Numbered from the stretch's first letter, positions 1 to 7,232 are shown. The stretch: 10,031 nucleotides of DNA from an uncultured Bryobacteraceae bacterium (GCA_937921835.1 CAKZVG010000523.1:1-10031), one strand, 5' to 3'. Numbers and translations are program-made. Notes: generated from the sequence alone by a model not told the origin.

Positions 1-266
1 GCGGCGAGCGGACGTTCCAGGTTCACCGGCGAGCCGGGGCGTAGAACGGCGAGATTGCCGCGCCGGAAGGTTTCCGGCGAAACGTCGGCGTCAAACGAGC
101 CGGGGCGCAGGCCGGCAGCCGTGAGGCAAATGCCGTTGACCGCGATGCTCGCGCCTTCGAAAGCGTCCTCGAGCACCTTGCGCGCGCGCACCCGCAGCCT
201 GGCTCCGGCGCCGCGCGGGTCGATGGATTCCACCGCGCCCAACTCTTCCACGATGCCGGTGAACAT
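1..266 (-). CDS. ribE: Riboflavin synthase alpha subunit, N-terminal part (runs off left edge)
   Basis: This gene encodes the enzyme that dismutates two 6,7-dimethyl-8-ribityllumazine molecules into riboflavin in the cytoplasm, the last step of riboflavin synthesis. The first 88 residues are visible. They begin with the family hallmark MFTGIVEELG, followed by SIAVNGICLT (about residues 41-50), the DVSPETFRRG block (about 61-70) and VNLERPLA near the edge, all in the order expected of the first lumazine-binding barrel. The start is fixed by the conserved MFTGI terminus. The second barrel lies outside the window. The gene follows the zinc-ribbon membrane protein on the same strand after a 37-base gap. 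I see no FMN riboswitch in that gap; a GCTAGAAT element sits 6 bases before the ATG. The symbol ribE is used here; the same gene is called ribC in some species. Confidence 0.95.
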   Translation of the reverse strand, partial: MFTGIVEELGAVESIDPRGAGARLRVRARKVLEDAFEGASIAVNGICLTAAGLRPGSFDADVSPETFRRGNLAVLRPGSPVNLERPLA

Positions 267-272
267 GACTCG

Positions 273-280
273 ATTCTAGC
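273..280 (-). promoter_or_regulatory. -10-like element GCTAGAAT before riboflavin synthase
   Basis: Read on the minus strand, GCTAGAAT contains the hexamer TAGAAT (5 of 6 to TATAAT), and its 3' end is 6 bases from the ATG at 266. If it is a true -10 box, transcription would begin at or next to the start codon, giving a leaderless message. No recognisable -35 box lies 16-18 bases upstream, where the sequence is all G and C. The same GCTANNAT form recurs at other starts in this window, which is the main support. Confidence 0.4.
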
Positions 281-283
281 CCA

Positions 284-295
284 GCCCGGCCGGGC
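284..295. repeat. 12-bp perfect palindrome GCCCGGCCGGGC
   Basis: The sequence GCCCGGCCGGGC is its own reverse complement and lies in the 37-base gap between the stop of the zinc-ribbon membrane protein (304) and the start of riboflavin synthase (266). As RNA it could form only a 4-bp stem with a 4-base loop and has no T tract, so it is a poor terminator. In DNA this GC-rich it may be chance; an operator role cannot be shown. Confidence 0.3.
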
Positions 296-303
296 GGCCG
301 CGC

Positions 304-750
304 CTAACGCTGTTCAGACACCGATTTCTCCGCCAGTTCGCCCACCACCGGGAGCTTCACGGTCTGATCCTGGCTGACTTTCACCATCATGAAGATCCAG
401 ACCGCGAAGAGGCCCAGCTTCAGCAGTTCCCCCAACTTGAAGCGGAGGCCCGGGATGCGGAGAACCGGGTCGAGCACCCAATCGACCAGCAGCCACGCGA
501 CGAAAATGTAGAGGCCCTGAAAGGCGTGGAAGCGCACGTTGCGGTCCTCCCGGAAGCGCGCCGACGCCAGCACGACGATGGAAGCGATCCAGCCCACCAG
601 CGGAATGTAACAGACCAGCGACGCCGAGCGCGGAGAAATCCCGGAGAGCGGTTCGCTGGCCCGCGGCGCGGCCGCCTGGCGCGCCCCGCAGACGGCGCAG
701 TAGAGGTCCGCCGCGCTCACCCGGCTTCCGCACTGTGTACAGTAAGGCAT
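304..750 (-). CDS. Zinc-ribbon, DUF4870-like small membrane protein
   Basis: This is a 148-residue protein of unknown function. It opens with a zinc ribbon, CTQC (Cys4, Cys7) and CAVC (Cys18, Cys21), in the double-CxxC layout of the small zinc-ribbon domains common at bacterial protein N-termini. A linker rich in Ala, Arg and Ser (about 25-42) leads to three hydrophobic segments at about 43-64, 75-98 and 107-124. The region CYIPLVGWIASIVV, then the VRFHAFQG motif between the first two segments, matches the DUF4870 (Tic20-like fold) membrane family. The ribbon would face the cytoplasm if the first segment exits outward; this topology is inferred. The ATG at 750 gives a start directly before the ribbon. 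The gene is divergent from the MBL hydrolase and precedes riboflavin synthase, with which it may share a transcript. A weak TATCCT (769-774, minus strand) is the only -10 candidate. The family assignment is fairly secure; no biochemical role is known to me. Confidence 0.85.
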   Translation of the reverse strand: MPYCTQCGSRVSAADLYCAVCGARQAAAPRASEPLSGISPRSASLVCYIPLVGWIASIVVLASARFREDRNVRFHAFQGLYIFVAWLLVDWVLDPVLRIPGLRFKLGELLKLGLFAVWIFMMVKVSQDQTVKLPVVGELAEKSVSEQR

Positions 751-818
751 TCTCGCTCTATCTGTTACAGGATACGCGCAAACCGCACCCCTTGTTCCGT
801 CCGGGACGCTTCCCGCCG

Positions 819-827
819 TGCTAGGAT
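819..827 (+). promoter_or_regulatory. Extended -10-like element TGCTAGGAT before the MBL hydrolase
   Basis: TGCTAGGAT combines an extended -10 TGn with the hexamer TAGGAT, and ends 7 bases before the ATG at 835. That spacing would put the transcription start at or beside the start codon. No clear -35 box is seen at the usual distance; an extended -10 can function without one. The AGGA inside the hexamer lies 8 bases before the ATG and could instead act as a weak Shine-Dalgarno site, so the two readings compete. Confidence 0.4.
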
Positions 828-834
828 CTCAACC

Positions 835-1839
835 ATGCGAATCTGTGCCGGAATCCTGATTTCTCTGTGTTTAGCGGCCAGGCTTCCCGCGGCGCGCACG
901 CTTGATTTCTACTTCGTGGATGTCGAAGGTGGCCAAGCTACCCTGATTGTAACCCCCGCCGGACAGTCCATGCTGGTGGATTGCGGCTGGCCGGGCTTTG
1001 AGGGCCGCGACGCCAAACGCATCCAGGCGGCGGCGCGGCTGGCCGGGGTGAAGAAGATCGACTATCTCCTCGTCACCCACTACCATACCGATCACGTCGG
1101 GGGCGTGCCTCAGTTTCTCGATCGGATGCCCGTGGGCGCGGTGATCGATCACGGCGACAACACTGAGGAAAGCAAGAACGCTCAAGCGCTGTATCAGGCT
1201 TACGAAGAGGCCATCAACCGTTTCAAACGCATCCGGGTGAAGGCTGGCGATTCGCTGCCGCTCAAGGGCGTGAAGACCAGCATCGTGGCCGCGCGCGGCG
1301 AACTGATCCCCAAACCTTTGCCCGGCGCGGGGGCGCACAATCCGCTCTGTGACGGCGAACAGCGCAAAGCCGAGGACAAGAGCGAGAACGCGCGCTCCAT
1401 CGGCTTCATCCTCGAGTGGGGAAAGTTCCGTTTCATCGATCTCGCCGATCTGACCTGGAACAAGGAACTGGACCTGGTCTGCCCCAAGACCAAGCTGGGT
1501 TCGGTGGACGTCTACCTGGTGACGCACCACGGTATGAATCTGTCCGGACCCTCGGCCATCGTTCACTCGCTGCGTCCCCGAGTGGCGATCATGAACAACG
1601 GCGCCAAAAAGGGCGGCTCGCCGGAGACCTTCCAGATCCTGCGCAAATCGCCGGGGATCGAGGACATCTGGCAGTTACACTACGCGCTCGCGGGCGGGCA
1701 GGAGAACAATCCGCCGGACGCCTTCATCGCCAATACCCGCCCGGACTGCGACGGGAAGTGGTTGAAACTCTCGGTGGATCAGAGCGGCGTCTTCACCGTC
1801 GAAAACAGCCGCAATCAATACCGCAAGACATACAAGTAA
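835..1839 (+). CDS. Exported metallo-beta-lactamase-fold hydrolase, ComEC-like
   Basis: This 334-residue protein has an N-terminal Sec-type signal peptide (hydrophobic residues 3-16, likely cut near Ala20) and a metallo-beta-lactamase fold. The metal-binding motif is THYHTDH, giving His82, His84, Asp86 and His87. The later metal ligands are probably Asp205 in the FIDLADLTW block and His231/His232 in VTHHG. The spacing, the opening DFYFVDVEGGQATLI and the THHG block resemble the hydrolase domain of ComEC/Rec2 and related stand-alone proteins, many of which are thought to act on nucleic acid or phosphoester bonds; the substrate here is unknown. The mature part holds four cysteines (50, 172, 216, 305) that could form disulfides in the periplasm. 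The frame is open upstream to 526, but that part overlaps the opposite-strand gene and lacks a signal peptide, so ATG 835 is chosen. The sulfatase begins 11 bases after its stop, indicating co-transcription. Confidence 0.88.
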   Translation: MRICAGILISLCLAARLPAARTLDFYFVDVEGGQATLIVTPAGQSMLVDCGWPGFEGRDAKRIQAAARLAGVKKIDYLLVTHYHTDHVGGVPQFLDRMPVGAVIDHGDNTEESKNAQALYQAYEEAINRFKRIRVKAGDSLPLKGVKTSIVAARGELIPKPLPGAGAHNPLCDGEQRKAEDKSENARSIGFILEWGKFRFIDLADLTWNKELDLVCPKTKLGSVDVYLVTHHGMNLSGPSAIVHSLRPRVAIMNNGAKKGGSPETFQILRKSPGIEDIWQLHYALAGGQENNPPDAFIANTRPDCDGKWLKLSVDQSGVFTVENSRNQYRKTYK

Positions 1840-1850
1840 AAGAGGCGGTC

Positions 1851-3272
1851 ATGCTACAGACCAGACGGCAATGGCTGGCCGCCACCGGCGCGGGCGCGGT
1901 GGCGGCGGCGCAGAATCACAAGCGGCCCAACATCCTCTTTCTCTTAAGCGACGACCACAGCGTGCCCTACCTGGGCTGCTACGGGAGCGGGACGAAGACG
2001 CCGGCGCTTGACGCCCTGGCGCGCGGCGGGATGCTCTTCGACCGCATGTTCACCGTGGCGCCGCAGTGCGTGCCTTCGCGCGCCGGGCTGATGACCGGAC
2101 GGAGCGCCGTCGCCGCGCGCATGACGCGCTTTTCCTCGGCGCTGCCGCCGGACGAGATCACTCTGCCCGAGGTGCTGCGCGAGCTCGGATACCACACTGG
2201 CATCTGCGGGCGTGGATTCCATCTCGACGGCAGCGCCCGCATGGGGCCGGTCACCAAGACGCTGTTCGACAAGCTGAACATGCGCACGTTCGCCCGGCGG
2301 GTGGATTACCTCGACCCCGGCTCGGCGCAGGAAGGAACTGGCCGCCACCTGGAGGCGTTCCTCGACAAGCAGCCGGCTGGCAAGCCCTTTTTCCTGTGGA
2401 TGAACTTCAGCGATCCGCACCACCCCTGGACGACGAGCGCCGAGGGCATGCGGCACGATCCGGCGGCCATCAAACTGCCGCCCTATCTCCCCGACCTGCC
2501 CGGCGTGCGCGGGGACGTGGCGCGCCACCTGGACGAGATCGCGCATTGCGACACGCTGGTGGCCGCGGCTCTGGATATCCTGAAGCGGCGCGGCGTGGAC
2601 AACACGCTGGTGGTTTTCTGCGGCGACAACGGCATGGCCTTCCCGCACGGCAAGGGCTCGCTCTACGATCCCGGACTCAACGTGCCGCTGATCGTGAACT
2701 GGCCGGGCGTTGTGAAGCCGGGGCGGCGCACCGCGGCGCTCATCTCGGGCGAGGACCTCGCGCCTACGCTCATCGAGGCGGCCGGCGGCAAGCCGCCCGC
2801 GCGCATGTCGGGCAGAAGCTTCCTGCCGCTGCTCAGGGGCGAGAGCTTCCGCCCGCGCCAGTACATCTTCGCCGAGCGCGGGCCGCACGGCGGCTCGACC
2901 TACACCATCGCCACCAAAGCCAGCAGCTTCGATCAATCGCGCTGCGTCCGCTCGGACCGCTGGAAGCTGATCTACAATTGCACGCCGCATCAGGAATACC
3001 AGCCGGTGGACAGCGCGCGCGATCCCGGCTGGCAGGAGATCCTCGCCGCGCACCAGGCCGGAACGCTGAAGCCCGAGTTCGAGAGGGCGTACTTCGCCCG
3101 GCCCCGTCCGGTAATCGAGTTATTCGACCTGGAAAAGGACCCCGGCGAACTGAATAACCTGGCGGGCGACGTGGAGCATCGCGGAATCGAGCAGGAACTG
3201 AAGGTCGCGCTGACCGAAAAGATGATGCTCGATTACGACTACCTGCCGCTGCCCATCGCGACGCCCGAGTAA
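1851..3272 (+). CDS. Tat-exported type I sulfatase (heparan N-sulfatase-like)
   Basis: This 473-residue enzyme of the alkaline phosphatase superfamily should hydrolyse sulfate esters or sulfamates. The signature CVPSRAGLMTGR starts at Cys73, which a formylglycine-generating enzyme would convert to the catalytic formylglycine. Other active-site features are Asp34/Asp35 (LLSDDHS), the SDPHHPW block (188-194) and the GDN metal site (Asp259, Asn260), followed by HGKGS with Lys268. The SDPHHPW and VRSDRWKLIYN blocks resemble the SGSH-like branch (SulfAtlas S1_8 type), but the natural substrate cannot be read from sequence. The N-terminus TRRQWLAATGAGAVAAA is a twin-arginine signal with a short n-region, so export after folding and cytoplasmic formylglycine formation is expected. 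AGAGG at 1841-1845, 5 bases from ATG 1851, supports the start. Length is normal for the family. It follows the MBL gene in an apparent operon; the outer-membrane receptor lies 96 bases downstream. No maturase gene is in the window. Confidence 0.95.
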   Translation: MLQTRRQWLAATGAGAVAAAQNHKRPNILFLLSDDHSVPYLGCYGSGTKTPALDALARGGMLFDRMFTVAPQCVPSRAGLMTGRSAVAARMTRFSSALPPDEITLPEVLRELGYHTGICGRGFHLDGSARMGPVTKTLFDKLNMRTFARRVDYLDPGSAQEGTGRHLEAFLDKQPAGKPFFLWMNFSDPHHPWTTSAEGMRHDPAAIKLPPYLPDLPGVRGDVARHLDEIAHCDTLVAAALDILKRRGVDNTLVVFCGDNGMAFPHGKGSLYDPGLNVPLIVNWPGVVKPGRRTAALISGEDLAPTLIEAAGGKPPARMSGRSFLPLLRGESFRPRQYIFAERGPHGGSTYTIATKASSFDQSRCVRSDRWKLIYNCTPHQEYQPVDSARDPGWQEILAAHQAGTLKPEFERAYFARPRPVIELFDLEKDPGELNNLAGDVEHRGIEQELKVALTEKMMLDYDYLPLPIATPE

Positions 3273-3314
3273 CGCGGCGCGGGCGGCATCCCGGCGAATC
3301 CGATCCGCCTCCAC

Positions 3315-3337
3315 CGGCGCTGCCTCAGGCGGCGCCG
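3315..3337 (+). terminator. Strong 10-bp hairpin after the sulfatase, possible terminator
   Basis: CGGCGCTGCC (3315-3324) pairs with GGCGGCGCCG (3328-3337) around the loop TCA. All ten pairs are Watson-Crick except one G-U wobble. It lies 43 bases after the sulfatase stop and 32 bases before the receptor start, and is followed by TATTATACTTT, which is AT-rich but only a weak U tract. It may terminate the MBL-sulfatase transcript or attenuate read-through to the receptor. The AT-rich tail also resembles a -10 box, so one site may serve both roles. Confidence 0.4.
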
Positions 3338-3346
3338 TATTATACT
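3338..3346 (+). promoter_or_regulatory. Possible -10 box (TATTATACT) for the receptor gene
   Basis: The AT-rich island TATTATACT contains TATACT and TATTAT, each 5 of 6 to TATAAT, and stands out from the GC-rich surroundings 22 bases before the receptor ATG at 3369. The bases 16-18 upstream fall in the hairpin arm and show no -35 box. A transcription start near 3353 would leave a leader of about 16 bases that includes the AAGGGGGGG ribosome site. Confidence 0.35.
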
Positions 3347-3368
3347 TTGCCAAGGGGGGGTTGTTGCG

Positions 3369-6300
3369 ATGCGTGGCAAGTTTGATTCGCGTCTCCGAAT
3401 GGCGCTGCCTCTGGCGCTGTTCACGCTTTTGGTTTCCGCGCCCGGCGCTTTCGCCCAGCAGGACATGGGCTACATCACCGGGCTGGTGGCCGATCCCACC
3501 GGCGCCGTGATTCCCGGCGCGGCGGTGACGGTGACGGAAGTGGCTACCGGCATCCGCACCGGCGCCACCACCACCGATACGGGCAACTACACGGTGGGAC
3601 CGCTCAAGATCGGCCTGTACGAGGTTTCGGTCGAGAAGGAAGGCTTTAAGCGCGCCCTCGCCAAAAACGTGCGGATCAGCGCGCAGGACCGGCGGCGCGT
3701 CGATCTGGTGCTTGAACTCGGCCAGGTGACCGAATCGGTCACCACGATCGCCGAGGCGCCGCTGCTCGAAACCGAAAGCGCAACCGTCGGCCACGTGGTC
3801 GAACAGCAGGTGATCCGGCAGTTGCCGTTGAACAGCCGCAACTACCAGACGCTGGCGCTGCTGGCCGCCGGCACCGTTCCGGCCATCGTCACACGCGACC
3901 AGGCCGGGGGGTTCAACTCGCACGGCCAGGGCGCCTTCGAGAACAACTTCATCGTGGACGGAGTGGACAACAACTCCTACGGCTTCGCGCTGGAGGACCG
4001 CAAGGCGCAGGTCGTGATTCCCTCGCTCGACGCGGTGCAGGAGTTCAAGGTCGAGACCAGCAACTACTCGGCGGAGTTCGGGCGCACCGGCGGCAGCGTG
4101 ATGAACGTGAGCATCAAGTCGGGCACCAACAACCTGCACGGGTCGCTGTACGAGTACCTGCGCAACGACATCTGGGATGCGCGCGACACGTTCAGCTACG
4201 TGGACCGCGACGGCGACGGGCGCGCCGACCCGCCCGTGCTGCGCCAGAACCAGTTTGGCGCCACGCTGGGCGGACCGATCGTCCGCAACCGGACGTTCTT
4301 CTTCGGAAGCTGGGAAGCGCTGCGCCTGCGGCAGCCGCAGTCGTTCCTGGAAACCGTGCCGGTGGCGGACGAGCGGCGCGGCATCTTCAATCTGCCGGTG
4401 CACGGGTCCCTGCGCGATCCGTCCACCAACCAGCCGTTCCCGAACAACACGATTCCCCAGTCGCGCATGGATCCGGTGACGTCGCGGCTCGCCGAGTTGT
4501 GGCCGCAGCCCAACTTCGCCGGATCCGGAACGCGCGCCAATTACGTCTCGGCCACGCCCTGGAAGCAGTCCAACGATCAGATCGACGCGCGCGTGGATCA
4601 CAACTTCAACGAGAACAACAAGGCGTTCACCCGGGTGAGCGTCACTGACACGCAGAATGAGCGCTACCCCTCGCTGCCGCTGCCGGCGCGCGGTGGCCAG
4701 GGTTTCGAGTGGAACCGCTTCAACAACCCGGCGCGCAGCGCCGCGCTCTCCTACACCCGCATCGTTTCACCCTCCATGGTGAACGAGGTGCGGCTGGGCT
4801 TCTCGCGCTTGAACGTGATCGCGACACCCTTCGCCGAGGAGTGGTACGGCACCAAGTACGGCATCAACATCCCCCGCCCGGATGACCGCATCACCGGTCT
4901 GCCGCAGTTCACCTTCGGCGGGCGCCTGGGTTACACCGCGCTCGGCGAGTCGCAGTCGGCTCCAACGCAGAAAATCGGAGAGAACTGGCAGGTGCTTGAG
5001 AACTTCACCTGGATCCGCGCCTCGCATACCCTGAAGGCGGGCATCGACCTGCGCTTCACCCGCTCGGACAACTTCAGCGCGCAGAGCGCGCCGGGGGTAT
5101 TCAACTTCAACGGGCGCTACACCAACGTCAGCTTGGGTGACTTCCTACTTGGCTGGGCCAACTCCTTCGCCCAGACGAATCTCCAGTATGTCGACGGGCG
5201 CTTCCGCAGCTACATGTTCTACCTCCAGGACGACTGGAAGGTCACGCCCCGGCTGACGCTGAATCTTGGAATCCGCTATGAACTGACCACGCCGATGTGG
5301 GACACGCGCAACCGCCAGAACAAGATCATTCTTGATCCGGGCCAGGCCTACGGCTCGCTGCTCTTCGCCAAGGACGGCTCCATGTACGACCGCGCGCTGA
5401 TCAATACCGACACCAACAACTGGGCGCCGCGGGTGGGCCTTTCCTGGCGGTTCCGGGACGGCTGGGCGATGCGCGCCGGAGCGGGCATGTTCTACGGAGG
5501 CATCGACCGCATCGGAACCGGCGCGCGCATGATGGCCAACTGGCCGTTCAACGTGCGCAAGACGCTGGCGTCCACGCCGACCGCGCCGGCGCTGCTGGTG
5601 CGCAACGGAGTGCCCGCCAACTTCCTCGATCCCGGCACGGTGATGCCCTCCAACCTGAACCTCTTCCACTGGCCGGACAACTTCCCCATCACGCAGGTGG
5701 CGCAATGGAACTTCTCGGTGCAGCGGCAACTGGCGCGGGACATGGTGCTGGAAGTGGCTTATGTGGGTTCCGGCACCAGTTACATCCGCGACAACTACGA
5801 CTGGAACGCGCCGTTCCTCGGCCCGGCGGCGACCGAGATTCAGCGCCGGGTCTTTCCGAATATCAACCAGATCCAGTATCACTCGCCGATGGGCCACGCC
5901 AGCTTCCATGGTCTCGACGTGCAGCTTGAGAAGCGCTACGGGCGCGGTTTCAGCTTCAGCGTGGGCTACGGTTGGGGACACGCCCTCAGCAACGTGGGCG
6001 AGCAGTGGGGGCCGGACGTCGGCTTCCAGGATCCCTGGAACTGGGCCAACAACCGGGGAACCACCGGCTTCAACATCCGCCACAAACTCGCTTCCAGCTA
6101 CATCTTCGAGTTGCCGTTCGGAAACGGGCGCCGCTGGCTGAACCGCGCTGGCGCCGTGGACGCCATCGCCGGCGGCTGGCAATTCAATGGCCTCACCACC
6201 ATGCGTACCGGCATGGTCTACAATCCCACGCTGCCGAATCCCGCCGTGTCGCTAGGCACCTCGAAGGTCCAGCAGTGGCGCCCCGACCGGATTGCGGCGG

Positions 6301-6626
6301 GAACCGTGAACAACCCCACCCCGGACCGCTGGTTCGACGCCTCGGCGTTCGTCCGCCCCTGCGACGCGTCCGGCTGCCGTCTGGGCAACGCCGGTCCTAA
6401 CATCCTGACGTCGGGCGGCGCCATCAACACCGACTTCGGCCTTTCGAAGTACTTCCGGCTGACGGAGCAGTTCCGGCTTCAGTTCCGCTGGGAGAGCTTC
6501 AACGTATTCAACACGCCGGCCTTCGGACGTCCCAATGGCAATCTGGAGAGCCCGGACGTGGGCAAGGTGCGCGGCACCGTCTCCTCGCCGCGCGTGATGC
6601 AGTGGGCGCTGCGGCTGGAGTTCTGA
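3369..6626 (+). CDS. Oar-like TonB-dependent outer-membrane receptor
   Basis: This 1085-residue protein is an outer-membrane transporter of the large Oar-like group that is greatly expanded in Acidobacteriota. A Sec signal (hydrophobic 11-24, cut after AFA at Ala29) leads directly into a carboxypeptidase-regulatory-like beta domain (about 33-120: ITGLVADPTGAVIPGAAVTV). A plug domain follows (about 130-250, with LPLNSRNYQTL, FIVDGVDNNSY and VETSNYSAEFGRTGGSVMNV), then a long beta barrel ending in the aromatic C-terminus ALRLEF expected for insertion by the BAM complex. The conserved FNVFNTPAFG motif lies near the end. No TonB box is visible between the signal and first domain. A DRDGDGRAD loop (279-287) and a lone cysteine pair (998, 1003) are unusual and described under findings. 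AAGGGGGGG (3352-3360), 8 bases before ATG 3369, is the ribosome site. The substrate is unknown; the neighbouring sulfatase suggests a glycan, but Oar-type receptors also move proteins and peptides. Confidence 0.93.
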   Translation: MRGKFDSRLRMALPLALFTLLVSAPGAFAQQDMGYITGLVADPTGAVIPGAAVTVTEVATGIRTGATTTDTGNYTVGPLKIGLYEVSVEKEGFKRALAKNVRISAQDRRRVDLVLELGQVTESVTTIAEAPLLETESATVGHVVEQQVIRQLPLNSRNYQTLALLAAGTVPAIVTRDQAGGFNSHGQGAFENNFIVDGVDNNSYGFALEDRKAQVVIPSLDAVQEFKVETSNYSAEFGRTGGSVMNVSIKSGTNNLHGSLYEYLRNDIWDARDTFSYVDRDGDGRADPPVLRQNQFGATLGGPIVRNRTFFFGSWEALRLRQPQSFLETVPVADERRGIFNLPVHGSLRDPSTNQPFPNNTIPQSRMDPVTSRLAELWPQPNFAGSGTRANYVSATPWKQSNDQIDARVDHNFNENNKAFTRVSVTDTQNERYPSLPLPARGGQGFEWNRFNNPARSAALSYTRIVSPSMVNEVRLGFSRLNVIATPFAEEWYGTKYGINIPRPDDRITGLPQFTFGGRLGYTALGESQSAPTQKIGENWQVLENFTWIRASHTLKAGIDLRFTRSDNFSAQSAPGVFNFNGRYTNVSLGDFLLGWANSFAQTNLQYVDGRFRSYMFYLQDDWKVTPRLTLNLGIRYELTTPMWDTRNRQNKIILDPGQAYGSLLFAKDGSMYDRALINTDTNNWAPRVGLSWRFRDGWAMRAGAGMFYGGIDRIGTGARMMANWPFNVRKTLASTPTAPALLVRNGVPANFLDPGTVMPSNLNLFHWPDNFPITQVAQWNFSVQRQLARDMVLEVAYVGSGTSYIRDNYDWNAPFLGPAATEIQRRVFPNINQIQYHSPMGHASFHGLDVQLEKRYGRGFSFSVGYGWGHALSNVGEQWGPDVGFQDPWNWANNRGTTGFNIRHKLASSYIFELPFGNGRRWLNRAGAVDAIAGGWQFNGLTTMRTGMVYNPTLPNPAVSLGTSKVQQWRPDRIAAGTVNNPTPDRWFDASAFVRPCDASGCRLGNAGPNILTSGGAINTDFGLSKYFRLTEQFRLQFRWESFNVFNTPAFGRPNGNLESPDVGKVRGTVSSPRVMQWALRLEF

Positions 6627-6635
6627 CGCGGCGCG

Positions 6636-7223
6636 CTATTTCAAAACTCGCATCATCAGGTTGCGGAACTGCACGCGGCTGCCCGGATCGTGTTGCTGGA
6701 GCGCCAGGTAGCCGCGCGGGTAGGTGTTCTTCTCGTCCACGTAATCGACCACCGTCTTGCCGTTGACCTTGATGATGATGTGGTTCCCGCGCGCGATGAT
6801 GTGCTGGGTGAACCAGACGTCGTCCTCGGGGATGAGCCGCTCCGTGACGTCCTTGATGCCGTACAGGCTCCCGGTTTTGCGGGGGTCCTTCTCGTAGCTG
6901 TTGTTCAACTGCGCCTCGTAGCCCTTGGGCCAGCCGGGACCGAACTCGGCGCGGAAATACATGCCCGAGTTGGCGCCCTTGGCCAGCTTGACGTCGGCCT
7001 TGAACTCGCAGTCCACGCACTCGCGCCGCATGTAGAACAGGTGGCTGCGCGGCCCGCTGGCGTCGATGACGCCGTCGACGGCCTTCCAGTTCTCCGGGTG
7101 CTCGCTGGCCTTCCAGCCGTCCAGTGTCTTGCCGTCGAAGATGCGGATCCAGCCGCCGTCCTGCGCCGGCGAGACCATCGCGGCCAGAAACACGGCCGCC
7201 GGAAGAAGTACGCTCTGATTCAT
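6636..7223 (-). CDS. Exported DUF1080 (3-keto-disaccharide hydrolase) protein
   Basis: This 195-residue protein is a single DUF1080 domain, a laminin-G/concanavalin-like jelly roll for which members with 3-keto-disaccharide or 3-keto-glucoside hydrolase activity are known. A Sec signal (residues 1-20, cut SPA/Q) precedes the domain. Family blocks appear in order: IFDGKTLDGWK (28-38), NWKAVDGVIDASG (45-57), KGANSGMYFR (82-91), GYEAQLNN (101-108), TGSLYG (117-122), VNGKTVVDYVD (153-163) and the C-terminal LALQQHDPGSRVQFRN (173-188). The length is right for a one-domain member. The frame opens at ATG 7256, but GAGGAG (7233-7238 on the minus strand) sits 9 bases before ATG 7223 and the signal peptide begins there, so 7223 is chosen. 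It converges on the receptor with only 9 bases between stops and diverges from the amidohydrolase. Activity on a particular sugar is not established. Confidence 0.93.
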   Translation of the reverse strand: MNQSVLLPAAVFLAAMVSPAQDGGWIRIFDGKTLDGWKASEHPENWKAVDGVIDASGPRSHLFYMRRECVDCEFKADVKLAKGANSGMYFRAEFGPGWPKGYEAQLNNSYEKDPRKTGSLYGIKDVTERLIPEDDVWFTQHIIARGNHIIIKVNGKTVVDYVDEKNTYPRGYLALQQHDPGSRVQFRNLMMRVLK

Positions 7224-7232
7224 GGATGCTGA

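Noticed and set aside
267..303. Possible FMN riboswitch before riboflavin synthase
   Set aside because: The gap is 37 bases, far too short for an RFN element, and no conserved FMN riboswitch core is present. A riboswitch could only lie farther upstream, and none is seen in 751-834 either.
526..834. In-frame upstream extension of the MBL hydrolase
   Set aside because: The extension is antisense to the zinc-ribbon membrane gene, is Arg-rich and would bury the signal peptide. ATG 835 is the natural start.
1416..1850. In-frame upstream extension of the sulfatase
   Set aside because: It overlaps the MBL gene in a different frame and would hide the Tat signal. ATG 1851 has a good ribosome site.
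2066..3157. A 363-residue plus-strand frame inside the sulfatase
   Set aside because: It is the +1 shadow of the sulfatase, Arg/Ala/Gly-rich, with none of the family residues.
3120..4601. A 493-residue open frame on the minus strand
   Set aside because: It lies antisense to the sulfatase end and the receptor, whose family motifs are clear. Its composition (rich in Arg, His, Val, Gly, Ala, with no domain) is that of a GC-rich shadow frame.
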